From Dactylosporangium sp. (lineage in GTDB: Bacteria; Actinomycetota; Actinomycetes; Mycobacteriales; Micromonosporaceae), in contig JABDRL010000303.1 of assembly GCA_013041765.1 (NCBI GenBank), positions 1 to 32,758 of the forward strand: a stretch of 32,758 bases of DNA. Reading direction: 5' to 3'. Below the pieces are notes generated by a model, which was not told the DNA's origin, ran no database searches, and saw only the letters and a list, made by a program, of their open reading frames with translations. Position numbers and translations under genes: made by a program. Of the stretch, positions 6,421-15,359 are shown piece by piece. Every line of letters starts with the position of its first letter. Within the stretch, counting starts at the first letter, position 1.

Positions 6421-7782
6421 CTAGCTGGCGGTGCAGGTCACGGTCGGGGTCGACGCGCTACCGCTGCCGACGAAGCCGAACGTCGTCGTTCCGCTGGCCG
6501 GTAACGCGCCGTTCCACGCGGTATTGGTGACGGTGACCGTCGATCCGCTGGTGGAGAGCGTGCCGTTCCAGACCTGGCTGATGGTCTGGCCGCTGGCCAG
6601 GGTCCAGGTGGTCGTCCAGCCGGCGATGGCGGAGCTGCCGGCCTGCACGGTCACCTCGCCCTGGAAGCCGCCGTCCCAGGAATTGGACGTGGCGTAGGTC
6701 GCGGTGCATCCGGCGGTGGATGACGAACTCGACGAGGCCGACGGGCTCGCCGATGCCGATGCGCTGGCCGAGACGGATGCGCTGGCCGAGACGGACGCGC
6801 TGGCCGACGGCGACGATGGGTCGCCGTCACTGGTGGTGTAGGTCGTCTGGGTGTAGGCGCCGCTGCAACCGCCCGAGCAGGAGTCGGGCAGGTCGAAGTC
6901 GTAGACCCGGCCGTCGTTGATGAGCTGGTCGTTGACGTCCCGGACCCGGATCTGGAAGGTCGAGGCGCCGTTGCTCGTTCCGCCGATGATGAACGACTGA
7001 CCCATGTCCCCGTTCATCTCCGCTTCGGTCCAGGTGCCGTCCTGGAGGTACTCCACGCCGTGGATACCGTTGGCCAGGTGGGACACGGCGATCGCCGGCC
7101 ACCACACCTGGGCACTCTGGAGCCAACCGATGTTGATGTCGCCGGTGTAGTTCGGGGCTTCGATGTACTGCCAGGTGACCTGGCGGTTGTTCCAGTGGTC
7201 GAGCAGGTCGCCGACGGCGGCGCCGTCCTTCTCGAACTGGTTGATGGAGGCCTTGGCGAGATCGATGTGGTACGGGTCGTCCCGGCACCAGCCGTTGGGG
7301 TCGGCGCAGCTGTCGGCGATGATCATCGTCAGAGCGGCGTCGTTGTACTCGTCCGAGACCCAGGAACCATCGCGGCAGAACTCGCTGTTGGCCGAGCCGT
7401 CATTGGTTCCGGTGCAGTAGTCCCCGACCGAGACCTGGACGAAGCGTCCACAGTTGTGGCCGTTGTCCCACGTTCCGATCTTGGGATCGCCCTCCGGCTG
7501 GGGACGGTCGTACATGGTGTAGTCGCCGGGCGTGTTGAACACGTTCAGCGCGACGAAGTGCGGGGAGTCGAGGTTGGCCTGCGGCAGGCCGCAGCCGCCG
7601 TACGGCGAGCCCAGCGCGTCGAACCAGGTCGCGTTGCCGGTCACGGGGGTCGTGGTCGGGTCGACGAGGGTCGCCGCTGTTGCGGGCAGTTGGAGTGCCA
7701 CGAGTGCCGCACACGAACCGATGGCGGCGAGCAGGGCCCATCGGCGCTTGGTGGACCCCCTCCGCTTGCGAGGTGCTTTCAT
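6421..7782 (-). CDS. Secreted expansin-like protein with C-terminal CBM2
   Basis: 453 residues from ATG 7782, chosen because GGAAGGA lies 8 nt upstream; an in-frame ATG at 7803 has no such site. An arginine-rich start and a hydrophobic stretch ending PATAA form the signal peptide. Residues about 30-175 look like the double-psi beta-barrel of expansins: NATWFDALGSPYGGCG at the start and DPYHIDLAKASINQF at the end, near the conserved HFD-type motif. Residues about 180-290 (WQYIEAPNYTGDINIGWLQ, then FQIRVRD) resemble the expansin second domain (CBM63-type). A Ser/Ala linker leads to a CBM2 (CTATYATSNSWDGGFQGEV, TWTLASGQ, WNGTL, FGFVG). Expansins loosen cellulose and xyloglucan contacts without hydrolysis. 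A GH45 relationship through the shared barrel fold is the main alternative. Confidence 0.8.
   Translation of the reverse strand: MKAPRKRRGSTKRRWALLAAIGSCAALVALQLPATAATLVDPTTTPVTGNATWFDALGSPYGGCGLPQANLDSPHFVALNVFNTPGDYTMYDRPQPEGDPKIGTWDNGHNCGRFVQVSVGDYCTGTNDGSANSEFCRDGSWVSDEYNDAALTMIIADSCADPNGWCRDDPYHIDLAKASINQFEKDGAAVGDLLDHWNNRQVTWQYIEAPNYTGDINIGWLQSAQVWWPAIAVSHLANGIHGVEYLQDGTWTEAEMNGDMGQSFIIGGTSNGASTFQIRVRDVNDQLINDGRVYDFDLPDSCSGGCSGAYTQTTYTTSDGDPSSPSASASVSASASVSASASASASPSASSSSSSTAGCTATYATSNSWDGGFQGEVTVQAGSSAIAGWTTTWTLASGQTISQVWNGTLSTSGSTVTVTNTAWNGALPASGTTTFGFVGSGSASTPTVTCTAS
6758..6808 (-). repeat. 18-bp tandem repeat encoding the Ser/Ala linker of the expansin-like protein
   Basis: On the plus strand GATGCGCTGGCCGAGACG is repeated exactly at 6758-6775 and 6776-6793, then with one change and a shortened end at 6794-6808. 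On the coding strand it specifies repeated SVSASA units. This is typical repeat-built linker DNA and may vary in length between strains. Confidence 0.85.
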
Positions 7783-7985
7783 GTGCTGTGTCCTTCCGGG
7801 CATCGGGCGGGAGCGGTTGGCGATGATCTCAAGGCTTGGTCATCCACTGGGGGCTGTCAATGCGTGCGATGCGCTCCCGGCGAAGCCCCTGCTGCCCGTT
7901 TCGGAATCTGGTGTTTTGGCTGCTCGGAGGGTGAAACGTTCATCTATTCCGGCGTGCGGAGAGCAACCGGTCGAAGATCTGCCTC
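7783..7985. promoter_or_regulatory. Leader and promoter region of the expansin-like gene with two CebR-type half-sites
   Basis: Upstream of the start, GGGAGCG (7809-7815) and CGCTCCC (7872-7878) are inverted copies of one arm of the CebR-type operator TGGGAGCGCTCCCA, 56 bp apart. Neither forms a full palindrome, so this is a weak call. No clear -10/-35 elements were seen. Confidence 0.25.
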
Positions 7986-8040
7986 CGGTCTACGCCAGCC
8001 GGGTATCCCGACCCCGAACACCCGATTGACGTAGACCGGG
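7986..8040 (-). terminator. Long-range inverted repeat after the ABC operon, possible terminator
   Basis: CCGGTCTACG (7986-7995) and CGTAGACCGG (8031-8040) are perfect 10-bp inverted copies. The 35-nt loop contains short CCGGG/CCCG pairings. The element lies about 58 bp past the stop of the last ABC gene on the minus strand. The large loop makes the terminator call tentative. Confidence 0.4.
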
Positions 8041-8097
8041 CCGTGGCGGGTGGCATTCGTAGCGCACTTGGCCCAACCCCATGCGCGAACAACGGGC

Positions 8098-10059
8098 CTA
8101 GTCGACCTCGGCGAGGGCCGCCGCGAACTGCGCGGAGTAGAGCCGGGCGTACGCGCCGCAGCTGGCCATCAGCGACTCGTGCGTCCCCTGCTCGACGATG
8201 CCACCGCGTTCCATCACCAGGATGAGATCGGCATCGCGGATCGTCGACAGCCGGTGGGCGATGACGAAGCTGGTCCGGCCGGACCGGAGCGTGCTCATCG
8301 CCCGCTGGATCAGCACCTCGGTGCGGGTGTCCACGGAACTGGTCGCCTCGTCGAGCACCAGAATGGACGGCTCGGTGAGGAAGGCCCGGGCAATCGTGAT
8401 CAGCTGCTTCTCTCCGGCGCTGACGTTCGATCCCTCCTCGTCGATGACCGTGTCGTAGCCGTCGGGGAGCGTCCGGACGAACTGGTCCACGTGCGCGGCC
8501 TCGGCCGCCGCGAGAACGGCCTCCCTGGAGGGAGCGTTCGCGCCGTAGGCGATGTTGTCGGTGATGGTGCCGCCGAACAACCAGGTGTCCTGGAGCACCA
8601 TGCCGATGCTCGACCGGAGGTCCGCACGCGACATCGCGGCGATGTCGACGCCGTCGATCGTGATGCGACCACCCCGGACCTCGTAGAAGCGCATGAGCAG
8701 GTTGACCAGTGTGGTCTTTCCCGCGCCTGTCGGGCCGACGATGGCGACGGTCTGACCGGGTTTCACCGCCAGCGACAGGTCCTCGATGAGTGGAACGTCC
8801 TCGGTGTAGCTGAACGCGACATGCTCGAACCGGACGTGGCCCCTGACCGCGTCGAGCTGGGCCGGGGCGTCCGGGTCCGGCTCCTGCTCTGCGGCATCCA
8901 GCAGGGCGAACACCCGCTCGGCCGAGGCCACGCCGGACTGCAACAGGTTCGCCATGCTGGCGACCTGGGTCAGCGGCTGGGTGAACTGCCGGGAGTACTG
9001 GATGAACGCCTGAACGTCGCCGAGGGACATGGTCCCGGAGGCGACCCGCAGGCCACCGATGACCGCCACGAGAACGTAGTTGAGGTTCCCGATGAGCATC
9101 ATCGTCGGCTGGATCGCCCCCGAGATGAACTGGGCCCGGAAGCTCGCCGTGAAGAGCGTTGCGTTGTGCCGGCCGAACGTCTCCGCCGATTCTCGCTGCC
9201 GGTCGAAGACCTTGACGAGGGCATGCCCGGTGTACATCTCCTCGATGTGGCCGTTGAGATCGCCGGTTGCCGCCCACTGCCGCACGAAGTGCGGCTGCGC
9301 CCGCTTGCCGATCGTGACCGCAACCACGACCGAGACCGGCACCGTCACCAGCGCGATGAGCGCGAGCAGGGGCGAGATCCAGAACATCATCGACAGTACG
9401 CCGATGATCGTCAGCAGCGAGGTGATGATCTGGCTGAGGGTCTGCTGGAGGGTCTGCGCGATGTTGTCGGTGTCGTTGGTCGCCCGGCTGAGCACCTCGC
9501 CGCGCGGCTGCTGGTCGAAGTACCGCAGCGGCAGCCGGGACAGCTTCGCCTCCACCTGCTCGCGCAACCGGAAGACCGTCCGCTGGACGGCGATGGTCGT
9601 CAGCCGGCCCTGGAAGACGCTGAGCACGGCCGAGCCGACGTAGACGACCGCCACCCAGGCCAGCACGTTGAGCACGGCCGAGAAATCGATGCCCTGCCCG
9701 GGAACGAGGTCCATCGCGGAGAGCATGTCGGCCAGCTTGGCCTCCCCACCCTGCCGCATCCCGTCGACGATCTGGTCCTTCGTGGCGTTGGGCGGCATCT
9801 GGGCGCCGAGGGCGCCGGCGAAGATGAGGTTCGTCGCATGTCCGAGGATCTTCGGCCCGGCCACGGCCATCGCGACGCTGGCCGTACCGCAGGCCAGCAC
9901 CGCGGCGATGACCAGCCGCTCGGGCCGCAGCAGGCCCAGCAGCCTGGTGCTGGATCCGCGGAAGTCCAGCGGCTTCTCCGCCGGTGCCCGGCCCATCATG
10001 GGTCGGGGGCCGATTCCTCCCGGCTGGGGACGCCGGGGGGCCGCTGCCTGGCTACTCAT
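8098..10059 (-). CDS. ABC exporter half-transporter carrying the catalytic Walker B glutamate
   Basis: 653 residues with an N-terminal exporter membrane domain (about residues 45-375) and a nucleotide-binding domain. Walker A is GPTGAGKTT, Q-loop MVLQDTW, Walker B ILVLDEATSS with the catalytic Glu, and the switch His is present in IAHRLST. The signature is degenerate, NVSAGEKQL instead of LSGGQ. The partner encoded just upstream shows the mirror pattern, so the two should form a heterodimer with one working and one degenerate ATP site, as in TmrAB or TM287/288. The start ATG overlaps the partner's stop by 4 bp (ATGA), giving coupled translation. A TetR regulator heads the operon, which suggests drug or lipid efflux. 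The substrate cannot be read from sequence. Confidence 0.93.
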   Translation of the reverse strand: MSSQAAAPRRPQPGGIGPRPMMGRAPAEKPLDFRGSSTRLLGLLRPERLVIAAVLACGTASVAMAVAGPKILGHATNLIFAGALGAQMPPNATKDQIVDGMRQGGEAKLADMLSAMDLVPGQGIDFSAVLNVLAWVAVVYVGSAVLSVFQGRLTTIAVQRTVFRLREQVEAKLSRLPLRYFDQQPRGEVLSRATNDTDNIAQTLQQTLSQIITSLLTIIGVLSMMFWISPLLALIALVTVPVSVVVAVTIGKRAQPHFVRQWAATGDLNGHIEEMYTGHALVKVFDRQRESAETFGRHNATLFTASFRAQFISGAIQPTMMLIGNLNYVLVAVIGGLRVASGTMSLGDVQAFIQYSRQFTQPLTQVASMANLLQSGVASAERVFALLDAAEQEPDPDAPAQLDAVRGHVRFEHVAFSYTEDVPLIEDLSLAVKPGQTVAIVGPTGAGKTTLVNLLMRFYEVRGGRITIDGVDIAAMSRADLRSSIGMVLQDTWLFGGTITDNIAYGANAPSREAVLAAAEAAHVDQFVRTLPDGYDTVIDEEGSNVSAGEKQLITIARAFLTEPSILVLDEATSSVDTRTEVLIQRAMSTLRSGRTSFVIAHRLSTIRDADLILVMERGGIVEQGTHESLMASCGAYARLYSAQFAAALAEVD

Positions 10060-11792
10060 GCCACGGCCTCCTGCTCGGTCAGCTGGGACAGGACGATTTC
10101 CCGGTAGGTGGGGTTCGTACCCATCAGATCGGTGTGGGTTCCGGCGCCCACGATCCCTCCCCTGTCCAGGACGATGATCCGGCTGGCGTCCCGGATCGTG
10201 CTGATCCGCTGGGCGACGATGATGACCGTCGCCGCCGTGGTCTCGCGGGCGAGCGCGGCCCGCAGGGCGGCGTCGGTCGCGTAGTCCAGCGCGGAGAAGG
10301 CGTCATCGAACAGATAGATCTCCGGCTGCCGGACCAGGGCCCGGGCGATGGCCAGACGCTGGCGCTGGCCACCGGAGACGTTGGTGCCGCCCTGGGCGAT
10401 CGGAGCGTCCAGACCGCCGGGCAGCTGCTCGACGAACTCCCTGGCCTGAGCGATCTCCAGGGCCCGCCACAGCTGGTCTTCCGAGGCGTCCGACCGGCCG
10501 TACCGCAGGTTCGTGGCGATGGTCCCGGAGAACAGGTACGGCTTCTGCGGCACGACTCCGACGATGCGCGACAGCAACGACGGATCGAGGTCCCGGGCGT
10601 CGACCCCGTCGATGAGCACGGCGCCGGCCGTGGTGTCGCACAGCCGTGGAATCAGGTTGAGCAGGGTGGTCTTGCCGGCCCCCGTTCCACCGATGATCGC
10701 CGTGGTCTCGCCCGGCCCCGCGAGGAAGGAGATGTCCCGCAGCACGGCCTGCTCCGCCCCGGGGTACTGAAAGCCAACGTTCCGGAACTCCACCTGGCCC
10801 CGGGCCTCGACGGTGGTCACCGGCCTGGCCGGCGGACGCACGCTGCTGACGGTGGTGAGCACCTCCTGGATGCGCTCGGCGCAGACCTCCGCCCGCGGCA
10901 CCATGATGAACATCATCGTGGCCATCATGACCGAGAACAGGATCTGCATCAGGTACGACAGGAACGCGGTCAGCGCGCCGATCTGCATGGCACCGCTGTC
11001 GATGCGGTGACCACCGAACCAGAGCACGGCGACGCTCGACAGGTGGACCACGAGCATGACGGCGGGGAACGTCAGGGCCATCAGCCGGCCGATGCCCACG
11101 GAGACGTCCATGAGCTGCTGGTTGGCATCGGCGTACCGGCGCTGCTCGTACTCGTCGCGGACAAAGGCCCGGATCACCCGGATCCCGGCGATCTGCTCCC
11201 GCACGACGCGGTTGAGCTGGTCGATCCGTAGCTGCATGGACCGGAACAGCGGGCGCATCCGGGTGAGCACGCCGCCGACGAACAGCACCAGGATCGGCAC
11301 GATGACCAGCAGGAGCGCGGAGAGGGTGACGTCCTGGCGGAGCGCCATGATGACCCCGCCGACGCAGACGATCGGCGCCGACACCATCAGCGTGAAGCTC
11401 AGCACCACCACCATCTGGACCTGCTGGACGTCGTTGGTGGTGCGGGTGATCAACGACGGGGCGCCGAAGTGGCCCATCTCGCGGGCGGAGAATTCCCCGA
11501 CGCGGGCGAAGAGCCCCGCCCGGACGTCCCTACCGAGGGCCATGGCGGTGCGCGCCCCGAGATAGACCGCGCCGATGGAGCTGGCGACCTGGACGAGCGC
11601 GACGGTGAGCATGCCGGCGCCGACGCGGAGGATGTAGTCCGTGTCGCCCTTGGCCACCCCGTTGTCGATGATGTCGGCGTTCAGGGTCGGCAGGTAGAGG
11701 CTGGCCATGGCCTGGATGAACTGCAACAGGATCACGATGGCGATGGGCGTGAGGTACGGCCGCAGGTACGTCCGCAGCAGCCGGATCAGCAT
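10056..11792 (-). CDS. ABC exporter half-transporter with degenerate Walker B and switch residues
   Basis: 578 residues from ATG 11792, which overlaps the end of the tetR gene by 7 bp. Transmembrane helices fill residues about 15-305. In the nucleotide-binding domain Walker A is GGTGAGKTT and the signature is canonical, NVSGGQRQR. However, the Walker B Glu is Asp (IYLFDDAFSALD) and the switch His is Gln (IVAQRIST). These are the substitutions seen in the degenerate site of heterodimeric exporters. Its intact signature complements the intact Walker A/B of the downstream subunit. The gene is second in the tetR-ABC-ABC operon. Confidence 0.93.
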   Translation of the reverse strand: MLIRLLRTYLRPYLTPIAIVILLQFIQAMASLYLPTLNADIIDNGVAKGDTDYILRVGAGMLTVALVQVASSIGAVYLGARTAMALGRDVRAGLFARVGEFSAREMGHFGAPSLITRTTNDVQQVQMVVVLSFTLMVSAPIVCVGGVIMALRQDVTLSALLLVIVPILVLFVGGVLTRMRPLFRSMQLRIDQLNRVVREQIAGIRVIRAFVRDEYEQRRYADANQQLMDVSVGIGRLMALTFPAVMLVVHLSSVAVLWFGGHRIDSGAMQIGALTAFLSYLMQILFSVMMATMMFIMVPRAEVCAERIQEVLTTVSSVRPPARPVTTVEARGQVEFRNVGFQYPGAEQAVLRDISFLAGPGETTAIIGGTGAGKTTLLNLIPRLCDTTAGAVLIDGVDARDLDPSLLSRIVGVVPQKPYLFSGTIATNLRYGRSDASEDQLWRALEIAQAREFVEQLPGGLDAPIAQGGTNVSGGQRQRLAIARALVRQPEIYLFDDAFSALDYATDAALRAALARETTAATVIIVAQRISTIRDASRIIVLDRGGIVGAGTHTDLMGTNPTYREIVLSQLTEQEAVA

Positions 11793-12475
11793 GGTGTGGG
11801 ATCTCCCTGAGCGGTGGCAAGGGCGGCCGGGGCCGGCCCGGACGGGACAATCAGGCCGTCGAGCAGCACAGTGATGATCTCCTCTGGAGAGATGTCGAGG
11901 TCGCCCCGGTCGGCGCGGGTGTTCATCGCCAGCATGGACAGCAGCAGTTGGGCCACTGCGGGGGGCGTGAGCCGGAGTTGGCTGCGGTGCGGCTCGATGG
12001 CCGAGGTCACGGCGTCGACCAGTCGCCGGCGCGTCTGGTCGAGGTCGGCGAGCAGCGCCCCCGGGGGCTGCCCGGCCGGGGGGTGGCCGTCGGCGTGCCC
12101 GCCGCCCTCGCCGGCCGTCTTCCTGGCCCGGCGCAGGGACAGGAAGAGCGGAGCGTTCTCCGCCAGGTGCCGGGCGATGATCGTGGTGATGACCCGCATC
12201 CTGGTGTGGAGGTCGGCCTCCGGGGCGATCTCGCTGAGGCTGCGCTCGATCGGCGCCGGATCGAAGGCGCTGAGAATCGTCGCGTGGATCAGTGACCGCT
12301 TGTCGGGGAAGGCGCCGAAGATCGTGCCCTCCGCCACGCCCGCGGCCTCGGCGATCTGGCGGGTGCTCACCGACAGCCCGTGTTCTCGCAGCAGGGGGAG
12401 GGTCGCGGTGATCAGGGCCGCCCGGCGTTCGTCTGGCGGCATCGCGGGGACGCGCCGGCGGCGAAGGGGAGTCAC
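11786..12475 (-). CDS. TetR-family repressor of the ABC exporter operon
   Basis: 229 residues from GTG 12475. The N-terminal helix-turn-helix is clear: ALITATLPLLREHG, then STRQIAEAAGVAEGTIFGAFPDKRSLIHA (about residues 20-65), including the usual GVAEGTIFxxFxxK pattern. The C-terminal ligand domain is variable, with a Gly/Pro-rich insert near residues 123-140. It is the first gene of a coupled operon with two ABC genes and lies 14 bp downstream of a perfect palindrome, so it probably represses itself and the exporter until a ligand binds. The ribosome site is weak (GGGG close to the start); an internal ATG at 12442 is a less likely start. Confidence 0.92.
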   Translation of the reverse strand: MTPLRRRRVPAMPPDERRAALITATLPLLREHGLSVSTRQIAEAAGVAEGTIFGAFPDKRSLIHATILSAFDPAPIERSLSEIAPEADLHTRMRVITTIIARHLAENAPLFLSLRRARKTAGEGGGHADGHPPAGQPPGALLADLDQTRRRLVDAVTSAIEPHRSQLRLTPPAVAQLLLSMLAMNTRADRGDLDISPEEIITVLLDGLIVPSGPAPAALATAQGDPTPC

Positions 12476-12489
12476 GGCCCCATGATAAT

Positions 12490-12505
12490 GAGTGAGTACT
12501 CACTC
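12490..12505. promoter_or_regulatory. Perfect 16-bp palindrome, probable TetR operator
   Basis: GAGTGAGTACTCACTC reads identically on both strands and lies 14 bp before the tetR start. Its size, symmetry and TGAGTG...CACTC pattern are typical of autoregulated TetR operators. Confidence 0.85.
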
Positions 12506-12535
12506 GTCTAATCGGTCTGGTCCGGGGCGCGTTCA

Positions 12536-12571
12536 GGCCGGGGGAGGACACCAGCGCGTCCTCCCCCGGCC
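12536..12571 (-). terminator. Strong hairpin terminator after the GH9 gene
   Basis: GGCCGGGGGAGGAC (12536-12549) and GTCCTCCCCCGGCC (12558-12571) form a perfect 14-bp stem with an 8-nt loop. It lies 22 bp past the GH9 stop and insulates the tetR promoter from read-through. Confidence 0.88.
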
Positions 12572-12593
12572 CGGTTGTCGCCCGGACGCTGGC

Positions 12594-15296
12594 CTAGGGC
12601 TCGGCGCCCCAGATCAGCACGCCGTTGTGGTAGACGGTGACATGCGTCCAGTCACTCGGCGACGTCTTGGACGCGTCGAACGAGTAGTCGCCGGTCTGGG
12701 TGTACTGCGTCCAGTCGTTGTGGAAGAAGCGGCTCTGGATCTGCCCGGACCTGGAGTTCGGCCCGACCGACCCCGACGTGAACGCCAGCTGGAGGTAGGC
12801 GTCCGCCCCGGTACGGGCCGGGCTGACCTCCGCGAAGGTCCCGGTGACGTTCGCGCAGCCCAGCACGGCGTAATCGCAGGAGTACGTCTGACCCACCGTG
12901 TTGTCCCTGGTGTACCAGTACCGCACCGTGACATCCGTGAGGTCGACGGCGGTCGTGCCGGTGTTCACCAGGTCGAGTTCGAAGCGGATGTCACCGCTGG
13001 TCTCGCTGGTCGTCAGGGCCGTGTACTGGGCCTTGAGACCGGTGCTGCCCGATGGGCTCGCCGACGGGGACGCGGAAGCCGATGTGTCGGGGGAGGCACT
13101 GGTCGACGGGTCCGGCGTCGTACCGCTGGGTTCGTTCCCCGCGACCAGGACACCGGCCCGGTACGCCGGGACGTAGTCGGACCTGGCCGATTCGGTGCTG
13201 GTCAGGCCGGTGTGGCTGAAGTCGTTCGACCCGTCCCACCACGACTGCCAGTTGCTGTCCTGGGCGGAGATCAGCCCGAACTGGAACTCCCGCTTGCCGT
13301 AGATGGCAATGTCGGGCCAGGACACCTCCACGTAGTAGATCCCGCTGGCCGCGTCCGCGGCGATCGGGTCACTCAGCGTCGCCGGTGCCCCGTAGCTCGA
13401 TGCGGACTCGTCGTAGTAGACCTCTGCGGTGATCGCGCTGATGTCCTGGCCGTGCTCCATCAGCTCGCTGATGTCGAAGTAGTACCGCAGCGACAGCTCG
13501 GTCTCCCAGTGCGGCGGGTGGGTCAGGTAGTTGTTGATGGTCAGGGTGACCTGGGTGCGCTGGTCGTTCTCCTGCTCCAGCTTGCCCATGGCGTAGAGCT
13601 CGTCCTCTTCGGGCTCGGCCGGTGGGGTCCACGCCGTGCTGGCCTGGCCCGCGCCGTAGTACCGGTACAACCCGGCGAGCGCGCCGACGAGGCCGGCGTT
13701 GTAGTCGATGGCGACCTCGTTGGACACGAAGTCCGTCGTGACGTCGTTGTGCTGGTCGTCGGAGTCCGGCCCGCCGACCAGCGCGCCCCACAGGGTGTGC
13801 CGGTGCTCGGCCGGGACGAGCATGCTGTTGGTCGTCGAGCCGTGGGCCGCCCGGTGGTGCGGGTGCTCCGCGTAGCTCTCGCCGAAGCCGACGATGTAGG
13901 ACCGGCTCAGCGGGTTGTCGCCCATGATGTAGTTCATCTGGCCGAGCGCCCAGTCGGTCAGCTGACTCGACTTGGGGTCGTCCGGGGCGTACTTGCGGTA
14001 GACCATGGCACACAGTTGCGCCGCGGCGTTGTAACGGGCGGAACCCCAGGTGTTGATGACCTGGAAACCAGCGTCTGTCGAGGCCATGAACGTCGTGTCC
14101 GAGGCGTTGTCGTGCTCGACCTCGCCGCCGGTCCAGTACTCCAGGTTCCACTTGAAGTAGTACCAGTACTTCGCGTTCTCCTCGGCGGAGACGGCGCCCT
14201 CGCTGGCCGGTGCCAGCTTGGCGAAGACCCCACCCCAGACGGTGTCCCAGGAATGCACCCAGATGTTCTGCCAGGTGTCCGAGGTGCTGTGGATGATCTT
14301 CTGGAGATAGCCGGTGTAGTTGCCCGACTCGTCCTGCCCGACGATGTCGGTCAGGTAGCCCTCGGTGTCGGTCGCGATGTAGAGCCACACCGCGGCCCAG
14401 GACATCTCGTCCTCGTCGAAGCTGGAGTTGTAAAACCCGTCGCTGTTGCCCAGCCCCCGGTACTGCACGGCGAAGTCGTAGAGGGCGGCGGCGTTGTCGA
14501 GGCAGGTGGTGGAATAGCTCGGGTCGGAATCCGCGGTCAGCAGCGACATGATCGTCAGGGCGGCCGAGGCGCCGGCGGCCTGGTCGCTGGCCGGGGTCGT
14601 GGCGGTCGCGAACGTCGCGGGACGGGCGTACTTGGCCGCGTCCTGGAGTTCCGGCGGTCCCCAGTAGGTGTGGTCGATGGTGCCGTTGCCGACCATGTAG
14701 TTGAACGCGACGACCTCGCCGGAGGAGTCCCGGAAGATCGAGCGCAGGAAGTAGTCGGAGACCCAGCGCAACTCGTCCATGGCGTGCTCGTAGGTGCCCG
14801 TGGCGACGAACTCGTCCTGGAATTCGTAGACCCCCCAGCCGATGGTGGAGGCGGTGTAGCTCTGGGGCAGGCCGAACTTGACGTGGTCGCCGGCGTCGTG
14901 GAACCCACCGGAGAGATCGATGGTGCCGTCGCCGTCCGGGTCGAGAACCGACTGGTACTGGCTGATGAACGACGCGGGCAGGTTGGTGCCAGCGCCGCTG
15001 CCGCTGCCCGTCGCGGTCGTCCCGTCCGCGGTGGTCAGGGGAATCTCGGCGTCGGCTGGCTCGGAATCGCCACGCCATTCCAGCGGCTGGCGGTCGAGCG
15101 TGCGGGACGCACCGGACTTTTCCGCGTCATAGAAGTACAGGGACTTCTGCAACGCCTCGGAGAGATTGCCGTAAGGCGTGGACGTTGACGCGGCGAAGCT
15201 GGTCGCCGTCACCGCCGTGAGCCCGCCGACAACCAGTGCGCCAGCTGAGAGAAGGGCGACGACCTTCGGTCGTCTCCAGTGACGGGGGATGGCCAC
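12594..15296 (-). CDS. Secreted GH9 endoglucanase with CBM3c and C-terminal CBM3
   Basis: 900 residues from GTG 15296, with AAAGGAG 7 nt upstream. The signal peptide spans about residues 1-36. The GH9 (alpha/alpha)6 domain covers about 40-550: GGFHDAGDHVKFGLP holds the catalytic pair D134/D137, HHRAAHGS near 480 is the family's His motif, and the proton donor is E527 in SNEVAIDYNAG. Residues about 568-722 match the CBM3c that packs on processive GH9 endoglucanases (LSLRYYFDISE, VEVSWPDIAIYGKREFQFGL). A Pro/Ser linker (724-752) leads to a second CBM3 (GLKAQYTALT, VTVRYWYT, FFHNDWTQYTQTGDYSFD) that would anchor the enzyme to crystalline cellulose. The architecture equals that of processive endoglucanases (theme B GH9). 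A CebR-like box lies upstream and a strong hairpin follows. Confidence 0.95.
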   Translation of the reverse strand: MAIPRHWRRPKVVALLSAGALVVGGLTAVTATSFAASTSTPYGNLSEALQKSLYFYDAEKSGASRTLDRQPLEWRGDSEPADAEIPLTTADGTTATGSGSGAGTNLPASFISQYQSVLDPDGDGTIDLSGGFHDAGDHVKFGLPQSYTASTIGWGVYEFQDEFVATGTYEHAMDELRWVSDYFLRSIFRDSSGEVVAFNYMVGNGTIDHTYWGPPELQDAAKYARPATFATATTPASDQAAGASAALTIMSLLTADSDPSYSTTCLDNAAALYDFAVQYRGLGNSDGFYNSSFDEDEMSWAAVWLYIATDTEGYLTDIVGQDESGNYTGYLQKIIHSTSDTWQNIWVHSWDTVWGGVFAKLAPASEGAVSAEENAKYWYYFKWNLEYWTGGEVEHDNASDTTFMASTDAGFQVINTWGSARYNAAAQLCAMVYRKYAPDDPKSSQLTDWALGQMNYIMGDNPLSRSYIVGFGESYAEHPHHRAAHGSTTNSMLVPAEHRHTLWGALVGGPDSDDQHNDVTTDFVSNEVAIDYNAGLVGALAGLYRYYGAGQASTAWTPPAEPEEDELYAMGKLEQENDQRTQVTLTINNYLTHPPHWETELSLRYYFDISELMEHGQDISAITAEVYYDESASSYGAPATLSDPIAADAASGIYYVEVSWPDIAIYGKREFQFGLISAQDSNWQSWWDGSNDFSHTGLTSTESARSDYVPAYRAGVLVAGNEPSGTTPDPSTSASPDTSASASPSASPSGSTGLKAQYTALTTSETSGDIRFELDLVNTGTTAVDLTDVTVRYWYTRDNTVGQTYSCDYAVLGCANVTGTFAEVSPARTGADAYLQLAFTSGSVGPNSRSGQIQSRFFHNDWTQYTQTGDYSFDASKTSPSDWTHVTVYHNGVLIWGAEP

Positions 15297-15319
15297 TCGC
15301 AGGCTCCTTTCGATCAGCC

Positions 15320-15344
15320 GTCACGGCGTTCGGGAGCCCGTGAC
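15320..15344. promoter_or_regulatory. Inverted repeat in the GH9 leader
   Basis: GTCACGG (15320-15326) and CCGTGAC (15338-15344) are perfect inverted copies with an 11-bp spacer. They lie 24 bp before the start, between the ribosome site and the CebR-like box. The element may be a second operator or a hairpin in the mRNA leader. Confidence 0.45.
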
Positions 15345-15359
15345 AGCCGGGGAGCACCG

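Noticed and set aside
7809-7878. Full CebR operator upstream of the expansin-like gene
   Set aside because: Only two separated half-sites are present; kept as a weak regulatory note, not called an operator.
8050-10107. Long plus-strand open frame opposite the ABC transporter gene
   Set aside because: Shadow of the minus-strand ABC gene, with Asp/Arg/His-rich random composition and no motif.
12492-15188. Plus-strand open frame of about 900 codons opposite the GH9 gene
   Set aside because: It is the antisense shadow of GH9: composition is Arg/Val/Gly-rich with no domain, and the minus-strand product has full GH9 and CBM3 motifs.
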